Shown one piece after another: positions 16,112-22,730 of a DNA stretch of 35,614 bases; the first letter of the stretch is position 1, and the number at the start of each line of letters is the position of its first letter. Position numbers and translations under genes: made by a program. The notes beneath the pieces are model-generated. The model did no database searches. It was not told where the DNA came from and saw nothing but the letters and a program-made list of their open reading frames with translations. The DNA is from an uncultured Pelagibacteraceae bacterium. Lineage in GTDB: Bacteria > Pseudomonadota > Alphaproteobacteria > Pelagibacterales > Pelagibacteraceae. The stretch is taken from contig CACGAV010000010.1 of assembly GCA_902571095.1 (NCBI GenBank), positions 1-35,614 on the forward strand, given 5' to 3'.

Positions 16112-16535
16112 TTGCGACCCATTCTTTAATCTTATTAGATAATATTTCATAAGTTTCATCAATTACTTTTTCAATCTCTGTATCAGAAGTAGCAGATTTA
16201 ATTTTTTCAACTGGGTCTTCAATATCCCAATGAATTATATCTTTTTTTTCAGGCCAGACCGGACAGACCTCATTATGGGCATTGTTACAAACTGTTATAA
16301 CTTGATGAATTTTTATTTTATTTTTTAAAAACTGGTCAAAATTCTTTGAAGAATAATTTGATATATCGAAATTTTTTTTTTCTAAATATTTTTTTATATT
16401 AGGGTTTATTTTCCCTGTAGGATTGCTACCTGCGCTAAAAGCTTTAAATTTTAAACTATAATTTTTATTGACCAAAGCTTCCGCAAGAATACTTCTTGCT
16501 GAATTGCCTGTGCACACAAACAAAATATTCCTCAT
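16101..16535 (-). CDS. arsC: Arsenate reductase, low-molecular-weight phosphatase type
   Basis: This 144-residue protein has the LMW-PTP P-loop CTGNSARS (CX5R, C8 to R14) and two later cysteines, C83 and C91, in VCNNAHNEVCPVWP, followed by HWDIEDP. This triple-cysteine pattern is that of thioredoxin-coupled ArsC, which reduces arsenate to arsenite, rather than a plain tyrosine phosphatase. The cysteine spacing is eight, one more than in the plasmid pI258 enzyme. It lies between a small membrane protein (four bases upstream) and the aquaporin (overlapping). Being next to the phosphate importer fits, as arsenate enters through phosphate transport. Confidence 0.9.
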   Translation of the reverse strand: MRNILFVCTGNSARSILAEALVNKNYSLKFKAFSAGSNPTGKINPNIKKYLEKKNFDISNYSSKNFDQFLKNKIKIHQVITVCNNAHNEVCPVWPEKKDIIHWDIEDPVEKIKSATSDTEIEKVIDETYEILSNKIKEWVANEE

Positions 16536-16539
16536 AAAT

Positions 16540-16767
16540 CTATATCGAATACTTTATTATACCCGCAAACATTATAGGTATTTGCAATGCAAAGTTTGTA
16601 AGTAACGGTTTATCCTTTGTTATGGTTCCTACAACTGTCCATCCAATAATACCAAGTCCGTGAGGTATCATGCTGTAAGGATAGTAATCTAAATAGAATG
16701 CTAATATTCCAAACAAGGTTAAAAACGTACTTGTCCATTTAAGATATTTTATAGTTATTTTATTCAT
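16540..16767 (-). CDS. Small membrane protein of unknown function
   Basis: This 75-residue protein is rich in Ile, Leu, Tyr and Phe, with hydrophobic segments at about 10-27, 34-48 and 56-72, so it probably crosses the membrane two or three times. It has a strong ribosome site (AGGAG, seven bases before the ATG) and a TATAAT just upstream, making it the first gene of a small operon with arsC and the aquaporin. I do not recognise the family. Its place suggests a role with them, but nothing in the sequence shows it. Confidence 0.7.
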   Translation of the reverse strand: MNKITIKYLKWTSTFLTLFGILAFYLDYYPYSMIPHGLGIIGWTVVGTITKDKPLLTNFALQIPIMFAGIIKYSI

Positions 16768-16783
16768 ATTTTTTCTCCTGATT

Positions 16784-16789
16784 ATTATA
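16784..16789 (-). promoter_or_regulatory. -10 box of the arsC operon
   Basis: Read on the minus strand this is TATAAT. It lies four bases upstream of the AGGAG ribosome site of the small membrane protein, so the leader would be about ten bases. No clear -35 was found. Confidence 0.45.
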
Positions 16790-16819
16790 TTAAAGTATTG
16801 TTAAGGTTTTATTAAAGGA

Positions 16820-17320
16820 TTACTTAGAAGCTTTAACTTTTTTTTCTATAAATTCTGGAACATCATCTTCTTTATCGATGAGCTCCTCTTTAGGGTTTTT
16901 AGGTTGAAAAGCATACAAAACATGAAGTTTACAATATGAAAATCCCTCTACAGGAGATCTACCACAGAAGTAAAAACTTTCTTGATCAGGATGCCCGATT
17001 GGCCATCTACAGTTTTGATCATCGAGTTCCTCCAATTTTTTTGGATTTTCTGGCTCAAAATTTTTATCCAAAAGCAGAGATCTAAATCTATTTCTTCTGC
17101 TTATGTGTTTCTCATCTTTATTTTCTCCACTTACTGCTTGTTTTTTGACAATTTTTGTTTGCTTGGTTGAGGAAGCTCTACCTGCAAGCTTTAATCTATG
17201 TGCCTTTCCAATTACTGCATTTCTTGTTGTTCCACCCAAGATTTCGGCAATTTGACTAGCTGTATGACCTTTAGCCCACAGCTCTTTCAGTTTACTTTCT
17301 CTTTCGTCGGTCCAGCTCAT
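16820..17320 (-). CDS. gcrA: GcrA cell-cycle regulator
   Basis: GcrA is an alphaproteobacterial regulator that binds sigma70-RNA polymerase and acts at CcrM-methylated GANTC sites. The N-terminal MSWTDERESKLKELW start, the helix-turn-helix with GHTASQIAEILGG and TRNAVIGKAHRL, and the C-terminal CRWPIGHP...FCGR...YCKLH segment are family hallmarks. The ATG at 17318-17320 is chosen because it gives the conserved MSWT start (166 residues); a longer frame to 17425 would add 35 residues unlike the family. A perfect inverted repeat lies ten bases upstream of this start and no Shine-Dalgarno site is seen. Confidence 0.94.
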   Translation of the reverse strand: MSWTDERESKLKELWAKGHTASQIAEILGGTTRNAVIGKAHRLKLAGRASSTKQTKIVKKQAVSGENKDEKHISRRNRFRSLLLDKNFEPENPKKLEELDDQNCRWPIGHPDQESFYFCGRSPVEGFSYCKLHVLYAFQPKNPKEELIDKEDDVPEFIEKKVKASK

Positions 17321-17329
17321 TTTAGTTTT

Positions 17330-17349
17330 GAAAACTATATGTAGTTTTC
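17330..17349. repeat. Perfect 8-base inverted repeat before gcrA
   Basis: GAAAACTA (17330-17337) and TAGTTTTC (17342-17349) flank TATG. It ends ten bases from the gcrA ATG and could be a leader hairpin or an operator for a dimeric regulator. Confidence 0.5.
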
Positions 17350-17457
17350 TTACTGAACGTATTACATTATTTAGTAGTGTTAAATTAAAAAAGTGATACT
17401 TTTGCTTAAAACGAAAGTTTTTCACAGAAAATTAATTTTAAAGTTATAAGACTACGT

Positions 17458-18270
17458 ATGGTTGAAGTTGGAAAAAAATACAAATTGGGAAAAAGAAGAT
17501 TTGGTGCAATTAACTGGATTGGTTTTTGGACTTTATATGAAAAAGAAGTTCTTAGATTTTTAGTTGTGTGGATACAAACTCTTTTGTCCCCAATAATCAC
17601 GTCATTGTTGTTTTTAATGGTTTTATCAGTTGCAATTGGATCAGAAAGATCAGATATGCTTGGTGTTCCATTTATTGTTTTTCTCGCGCCAGGATTGATT
17701 GCTATGCAAATAATCCAACAAGCTTTTTCTCATTCCTCTTCTTCCTTTATGATTTCAAAGATTCAAGGAAATATTGTGGATATTCTTTACGCCCCACTTT
17801 CAGCTGGAGAGGTTACATTTGCAGTAACATTAGCAGCTACAACGAGAAGTTTTATGATTGGAATTGTTTCAATTTTCATATTTTATTTCCTTGTAGATAT
17901 AGAAATTAAAAATATTACTGTTTTAGTTTTTTACACATTTGTCTCTTCTTTCATCCTGGGTTCAATTGGAGTAATTGCCGGTTTATGGGCTGAAAAATTT
18001 GATCATATGGCGACTGTAACTAATTTTATAATTATACCGCTTTCATTTTTATCCGGGACTTTTTATTCAATAGATAATCTACCATTATTTCTTCAAACAG
18101 TAAGTAAGTGTAATCCATTCTTTTACATGATAGATGGAATCAGATATGGTTTTCTTGAAAAATCTGACGGATCAATTTTAGTTGGCTCAATTTACTTAAC
18201 CTTGTTATCAATAACTACATGGTTTATTTCTTATTTACTTTATAAAAAAGGGTATAAAATAAAATCATAA
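17458..18270 (+). CDS. ABC-2 type transporter permease
   Basis: This 270-residue membrane protein has about six hydrophobic helices and the ABC-2 exporter pattern: a cytoplasmic amphipathic start (GFWTLYEKEVLRFL), a QQAFSHSSSSFM...ILYAPLSAGEV loop after the second helix, and PLSFLSGTFYSIDNLP before the last helices. ABC-2 permeases export drugs, polysaccharides or lipids with a separate ATPase. No ATPase gene lies beside it in this window, so the partner and substrate are unknown. It is divergent from gcrA across 137 bases and three bases upstream of argD. Confidence 0.86.
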   Translation: MVEVGKKYKLGKRRFGAINWIGFWTLYEKEVLRFLVVWIQTLLSPIITSLLFLMVLSVAIGSERSDMLGVPFIVFLAPGLIAMQIIQQAFSHSSSSFMISKIQGNIVDILYAPLSAGEVTFAVTLAATTRSFMIGIVSIFIFYFLVDIEIKNITVLVFYTFVSSFILGSIGVIAGLWAEKFDHMATVTNFIIIPLSFLSGTFYSIDNLPLFLQTVSKCNPFFYMIDGIRYGFLEKSDGSILVGSIYLTLLSITTWFISYLLYKKGYKIKS

Positions 18271-18273
18271 TTT

Positions 18274-19446
18274 ATGAGTGCTTTAGCAAAAAACTATAAT
18301 AGAAGAAAAATTGCATTTAAAAAAGGCAAGGGTAGTTTTGTTTATTCTACGAAAGGTATAAAATATTTAGATTTTGTACAAGGAATAGCAGTAAACTCTC
18401 TAGGTCATTCAAATCCTTACTTAGCAAAAGCAATTAACAAACAATCCAAAAAACTTTGGCATGTATCAAATGCATTTATTATTCCAGAGGGAGAAAGACT
18501 TGCCAAAAGACTTGCCCAAAAAACTTTTGCAGATTATGTAATTTTTCAAAATAGTGGTGCCGAGGCCACAGAAGCCGCAATCAAAGCAGCCAGAAGATAT
18601 TTTTATTCAATTGGCAAACCAAAAAAAAATAGAATTTTATGTATAAGCAATTCATTTCATGGAAGGACTTTAGCTGCAATTTTTGCAAGTGGTTCAAAAA
18701 AAATGACAGAGGGGTTTGGACCAAAAGTACCAGGTTTTGACCATTTTAAATTTGGAGATCATGAGGGAATGGAAAAAGCTATAACGAAAAATACAGCGGC
18801 CATAATGGTTGAAACTGCCATGGGAGAGTCGGGTATTAAAGTTATTCCAAATTGGTGCTTACAAGGATTGAGAAAATTATGTAATAAAAAAAAAATTCTA
18901 CTAATATTAGATGAGGTACAGTGTGGAATAGGGAGATCTGGCAAATTTTTTGCATTTGAGCACGCAAAAATTAAACCTGATATAGTGCCTATTGCAAAAG
19001 GAATAGGCGGAGGTTTCCCGATTGGTGCTGTTTTAATGAATAAAAAAGTAGCTTCCGCAATGACACCAGGTTCCCATGGTAGTACTTTTGGGGGCAATCC
19101 TCTAGCAATGGCTGTGGGAAATGCAGTTCTCGATCAAATATTCAAAAAGGATTTTTTAAGAAATGTTCAAAAAACCTCGACGTATTTTATTAGTGAACTA
19201 AATAATATAAAGGATGAATATCCAAATATTATTAAAGAGGTAAGAGGAATTGGACTTTTAATAGGACTACAGTTATATACAGATCAAAATAAGTTTATAA
19301 ATAAATTAGACAAAAATAAACTTCTTACAATGAGAGCCGGTGAAAATGTTGTCAGAATCTTGCCTCCTTTAAATGTAAAAAGACAAGAAATAGATCTTGC
19401 CATAAATATAATAAGAAAGGTTTGTGATCAATTAAGCAATGAATAA
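18274..19446 (+). CDS. argD: Acetylornithine aminotransferase
   Basis: This is a PLP-dependent class III aminotransferase of arginine synthesis that makes N-acetylornithine. Of its 390 residues, NSGAEATEAAIKAAR binds PLP phosphate, LILDEVQCGIGRSGK carries the ring-binding aspartate, and PIAKGIGGGFP holds the Schiff-base lysine K242. STFGGNPLA and a C-terminal small domain complete the fold. It overlaps argF by eight bases. Such enzymes often also serve as succinyldiaminopimelate transaminase in lysine synthesis. Confidence 0.94.
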   Translation: MSALAKNYNRRKIAFKKGKGSFVYSTKGIKYLDFVQGIAVNSLGHSNPYLAKAINKQSKKLWHVSNAFIIPEGERLAKRLAQKTFADYVIFQNSGAEATEAAIKAARRYFYSIGKPKKNRILCISNSFHGRTLAAIFASGSKKMTEGFGPKVPGFDHFKFGDHEGMEKAITKNTAAIMVETAMGESGIKVIPNWCLQGLRKLCNKKKILLILDEVQCGIGRSGKFFAFEHAKIKPDIVPIAKGIGGGFPIGAVLMNKKVASAMTPGSHGSTFGGNPLAMAVGNAVLDQIFKKDFLRNVQKTSTYFISELNNIKDEYPNIIKEVRGIGLLIGLQLYTDQNKFINKLDKNKLLTMRAGENVVRILPPLNVKRQEIDLAINIIRKVCDQLSNE

Positions 19447-20362
19447 CTTTATAAATATTTCTGATTTGACTAAAAGCGAGTTGAGATCAATAATTAATAG
19501 CGCAAAAAAAAGAAAGTCTGAAAGAGGTAAAAAACCGAATTCTCAACCGGACATAGATCAGCCTTTTAAAGGAAAAACAATGATTATGTTTTTTTCAAAA
19601 CCCTCAACAAGAACAAGAATTTCTTTTGATTTAGCGGTCAGACAATTAGGTGGATCATCAATTATTTTAAATGAAGACGAAATTCATTATGGCAAAGGAG
19701 ATGAAACAATCAAAGATACTGCAAAAGTTTTATCTCAGTATGCGGATATACTTATGATAAGAACTGATTCACATGAGGATATAAACGAATTCAAAAAATA
19801 TTTAGAAATTCCTATTATAAATGGTTTAACCAATCTAAATCATCCATGCCAAATCATGTCTGATATTCTGACTTTTGAAGAGTCAAAAGGTGATATCGAA
19901 GGCAAAACCATCGCTTGGCTTGGGGATGGAAATAATGTAGCAAATTCATTTATTGAAGCGGCAACCAAATTTAAATTTGAACTAAAAATTGCATGTCCTA
20001 AAAAATATCAGCCTAATAAAAAAATAATTGAATTTGCAAAAAAAAATAATTGTAATCTCCTAATCACAGAGGATCCTTATAAGGCAGCTAAAGACGCAGA
20101 TTGTGTTATGACTGATAAATGGATCTCAATGGGTGATAAAGTTAATAAAAATAAAAAGAAGAAGGATTTAAAAAAATATCAGGTCAATAAAAAATTGATG
20201 AAAATTGCTAAACCAGACGCAATTTTTATGCACTGTCTTCCAGCAAGCAGAGAAGAGGAAGTTACTAATGAAATTATGGATGGCCCTCAGTCAGTTGTTT
20301 GGTTACAAGCATTTAATAGAATTCATGCTCAAAAAAGTATTATAGAATGGTGTACGAAGTAA
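19439..20362 (+). CDS. argF: Ornithine carbamoyltransferase
   Basis: It condenses carbamoyl phosphate with ornithine to give citrulline. The carbamoyl-phosphate loop SKPSTRTR (53-60), a NHPCQIMSD segment and the ornithine-binding MHCLPASR (264-271) are intact, and 307 residues is normal. It follows argD with an eight-base overlap, so the two are coupled. The gene ends one base from the convergent cytochrome c gene with no terminator between. Confidence 0.96.
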   Translation: MNNFINISDLTKSELRSIINSAKKRKSERGKKPNSQPDIDQPFKGKTMIMFFSKPSTRTRISFDLAVRQLGGSSIILNEDEIHYGKGDETIKDTAKVLSQYADILMIRTDSHEDINEFKKYLEIPIINGLTNLNHPCQIMSDILTFEESKGDIEGKTIAWLGDGNNVANSFIEAATKFKFELKIACPKKYQPNKKIIEFAKKNNCNLLITEDPYKAAKDADCVMTDKWISMGDKVNKNKKKKDLKKYQVNKKLMKIAKPDAIFMHCLPASREEEVTNEIMDGPQSVVWLQAFNRIHAQKSIIEWCTK

Positions 20363-20363
20363 A

Positions 20364-20897
20364 CTAAGGTTTTGGTAGAGGATTATCACTAAAGCTATTC
20401 ATATAAAGAATTACTGAGGCTCTATCTTTTTCTTTCTTTAAACCAGCAAAAGCCATTTTAGTTCCTTTTATATGTGCCTGTGGTTTTAATAAATATCCAT
20501 TCATTTCTTGATAGGACCAAATTTTTCCGTGAGCAATTAGTGCTTTTGAATATTTATAATCTGAAATTGAACCTGACTTTCTACCTAGTACGCCGTACAA
20601 TACTGGGCCGATCTTATTTTTTCCACCTTTTGCGATTACATGGCAAGCTGTGCATTTTTTAAATACTTTCTCTCCATGCTCTATTGTGCCCATAGCAAGA
20701 AGTGTCTTTATATCCACACTTTTATCACCTGATGACCCAGAGCTTGTAGTTTGAATAATTGGAGCCTCAACTTTATATGCAGCTTCAGATGGCTTTTTAA
20801 CAAAAAATAAATAATCACTTATTTTTTCAATACCAAAAACTACCAATACAGTAAAAATTATAGCAGCAACAATTTTATTTATTTCAAAACCGTTCAT
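20364..20897 (-). CDS. Membrane-anchored class I cytochrome c (CycM/c552-like)
   Basis: This 177-residue protein has an uncleaved N-terminal membrane helix (about 9-31), a linker, and one heme-binding CTACH (C82, C85, H86). The sixth ligand is probably M148 in GTKMAFAGL. This layout matches alphaproteobacterial CycM-type cytochromes, which carry electrons from the bc1 complex to cytochrome oxidase on the periplasmic face of the membrane. No respiratory genes adjoin it apart from the distant NDUFA9-like gene. It starts 96 bases from the divergent kdsB. Confidence 0.9.
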   Translation of the reverse strand: MNGFEINKIVAAIIFTVLVVFGIEKISDYLFFVKKPSEAAYKVEAPIIQTTSSGSSGDKSVDIKTLLAMGTIEHGEKVFKKCTACHVIAKGGKNKIGPVLYGVLGRKSGSISDYKYSKALIAHGKIWSYQEMNGYLLKPQAHIKGTKMAFAGLKKEKDRASVILYMNSFSDNPLPKP

Positions 20898-20932
20898 AAA
20901 TTTGATAGTTAATATATGAAATATATCACGAG

Positions 20933-20956
20933 TTTACTTAAAAGACTTTAAGTAAA
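20933..20956. repeat. Perfect 10-base inverted repeat between the cytochrome c gene and kdsB
   Basis: TTTACTTAAA (20933-20942) and TTTAAGTAAA (20947-20956) flank AGAC. The element sits 37 bases before the kdsB start and 35 bases before the cytochrome start, in a shared divergent promoter region. It has no T-tail, so it is not an intrinsic terminator. Confidence 0.6.
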
Positions 20957-20993
20957 TTAGAAAAAATTGCGTCTTTGAGCCGCATAAAAATTT

Positions 20994-21734
20994 ATGAGCA
21001 ATACAGTTGTGATTATCCCCTCACGTTTAAAAGCAAGAAGACTTCCTAACAAACCACTGAAAACTATTATGGGAGTTGAGATGATACTGCACGTTTATAA
21101 TTTGGCTAAAAATTCAAATATTGGTGAAGTTTTAGTTGCAACTCCTGACCAGGATATTGCTCAATTGATAAAAAAGAATGGAGGTAAAGCATTTATCTCA
21201 GGCAAAAAACATGAAACTGGAACCGATAGAATATTTGAGGCTTTTGAAAAATATTTTTCTTCTGAGCCTAAAATAATTATAAATTTACAAGGTGATTTGC
21301 CAAATTTAAATCCAGATGCCTTAATACAAATAAACAAACATATGAGCAATAATTTATGCGATATAGCTACACTTGCATCTAAAATCAAAAATAAAGATGA
21401 ATTAATAGATAAAAATGTTGTTAAAGTTATCACTCGAGATAATATTGAAAAATCAGGTTTTTCGTTTGCACTCGATTTTCAAAGAAATTTATCTAATATA
21501 GAAAATAAATTTATTTATCATCATATTGGAATTTATGCCTTTACTAATGAAGCTTTAATGCGGTATGTAAATTTAAAAAGAAGTAAATTGGAATTAGAGA
21601 GAAATTTGGAACAGATGAGAGCTTTAGAAAATAAATTAAATATTAATGTCGGTTTTTCATCTTCTTATCCATTAGGTGTTGATACTGAGGAAGATTTAGA
21701 ACAAGTAAAAAAATTGATGGAAAGAAATAAATGA
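20994..21734 (+). CDS. kdsB: 3-deoxy-manno-octulosonate cytidylyltransferase (CMP-Kdo synthetase)
   Basis: It activates Kdo with CTP for LPS core synthesis in the cytoplasm. The 246 residues begin VVIIPSRLKARRLPNKPL, the nucleotide-binding loop of this family, and include INLQGDLP, HIGIYAF and LGVDTEEDLE segments seen in KdsB. It overlaps pheA by four bases (ATGA). It works downstream of kdsD at 2795. Confidence 0.95.
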   Translation: MSNTVVIIPSRLKARRLPNKPLKTIMGVEMILHVYNLAKNSNIGEVLVATPDQDIAQLIKKNGGKAFISGKKHETGTDRIFEAFEKYFSSEPKIIINLQGDLPNLNPDALIQINKHMSNNLCDIATLASKIKNKDELIDKNVVKVITRDNIEKSGFSFALDFQRNLSNIENKFIYHHIGIYAFTNEALMRYVNLKRSKLELERNLEQMRALENKLNINVGFSSSYPLGVDTEEDLEQVKKLMERNK

Positions 21735-22573
21735 CAAAAAAAATTATTGCATTTCAAGGAGAGATGGGAGCTTATTCTCATATTGCATGTGAAGTGCTTT
21801 TTCCAGGTTCATCGATAAAAACCTGTCCAACATTTGAGGAAACATTTAAATCAGCTTACGAAAATGAAAACATTAATATAGTAATTCCCATAGAAAATTC
21901 TTTGGCTGGAAGAGTAGCTGATATTCATTATCTTTTACCAAAGTATAAGTTACAAATTTACGCTGAACACTTTCAAAAAGTTGAACACAATTTATTGGTT
22001 AAAGAAGGAGCTGATTTAAAAGATATAAAGTATATACGAAGTCATGCACAGGCCATTGACCAGTGTCAAAAAATTATTCAAAAAAATAATTTTAAAACAA
22101 TTATCTCTGCAGATACCGCGGGATCTGCAAAGGAACTTTCGAGAGGAAAAGATAAGTCAATTGGTGCAATAGCATCTACACTATCAGCAAAAATTTACAA
22201 ACTTAAAGTTTTAATGAAAAATATTGAAGACGAAAGTAATAATGTAACTAGATTTTTAATTATGGGGAAAAATATAAATCAACCAATATATGAAAAAAAT
22301 AAGAGTTATATTACTAGCTGCATATTTAGATTAAAGAGTATACCTGCTGCACTTTATAAATGCCTTGGAGGTTTTGCAACTAACCAAGTAAATCTAACTA
22401 AATTAGAAAGTTTTTCCGTAAAGAACACATTTGATCAAACTAATTTTTACTTAGATTTAGAGGGACACATTGAGGATATAAAGGTTCAAAAAGCCTTAGA
22501 GGAGCTTGGATTTCATACTCAAAGCCTTAATATTTTAGGAGTTTATGAAGCCTCTTTATCTAGAAAAAAATAG
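21731..22573 (+). CDS. pheA: Prephenate dehydratase (monofunctional)
   Basis: It converts prephenate to phenylpyruvate in phenylalanine synthesis. The 280 residues have a catalytic domain (FQGEMGAYSH at 8-17, IPIENSLAGRV at 52-62, NVTRFLIMG at 171-179 with the key T173-R174-F175) and a C-terminal ACT domain (about 195-280) with LTKLESF (222-228), the allosteric phenylalanine-binding region. No chorismate mutase domain is fused. It is coupled to kdsB and ends about 24 bases before the SRP RNA promoter. Confidence 0.95.
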   Translation: MTKKIIAFQGEMGAYSHIACEVLFPGSSIKTCPTFEETFKSAYENENINIVIPIENSLAGRVADIHYLLPKYKLQIYAEHFQKVEHNLLVKEGADLKDIKYIRSHAQAIDQCQKIIQKNNFKTIISADTAGSAKELSRGKDKSIGAIASTLSAKIYKLKVLMKNIEDESNNVTRFLIMGKNINQPIYEKNKSYITSCIFRLKSIPAALYKCLGGFATNQVNLTKLESFSVKNTFDQTNFYLDLEGHIEDIKVQKALEELGFHTQSLNILGVYEASLSRKK

Positions 22574-22596
22574 TCCACAAAAATAATAATAGAGAC

Positions 22597-22626
22597 TTGT
22601 AGAATTCATTTTTATATTGATATAAT
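22597..22626 (+). promoter_or_regulatory. Promoter of the SRP RNA gene
   Basis: TTGTAG (22597-22602), an 18-base spacer and a perfect TATAAT (22621-22626) put transcription start at about 22632-22633, the first base of the closing stem of the RNA. Confidence 0.65.
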
Positions 22627-22630
22627 AATC

Positions 22631-22722
22631 TGGAGGCCATTCAGGCGGTTTTAATGCGTTTAATGTGTCAGGGTGTAACAACAGCAGCACGAACTTTTGA
22701 AAGCGGGTTGTTTGGTCTCCTA
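22631..22722 (+). ncRNA. ffs: Signal recognition particle RNA (4.5S-like)
   Basis: The 157-base gap before dnaX holds a small structured RNA. GGAGGCCA (22632-22639) pairs with TGGTCTCC (22713-22720) as an eight-pair closing stem with one G-U. At the other end GTGTCAGG (22665-22672) faces AGCAGCAC (22683-22690), which reproduces the SRP helix 8 core (GUCAGG opposite AGCAG) that binds Ffh. The apical loop between them (GTGTAACAAC) is not the usual GGAA type. A good promoter precedes it, and ffs next to dnaX is a known gene order. It ends about ten bases before the dnaX start. Exact ends are approximate. Confidence 0.82.
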
Positions 22723-22730
22723 ACACTGGT

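Noticed and set aside
16784-16812. PhoB box before the arsC operon (minus-strand CCTTAAC, CTTTAAT at an 11-base step)
   Set aside because: The units match poorly and the second overlaps the -10 instead of preceding it by 5-7 bases; too weak to call in an AT-rich spacer.
17321-17425. Longer gcrA start
   Set aside because: It would put 35 non-conserved residues before the family's MSWTDE start and run through the inverted repeat.
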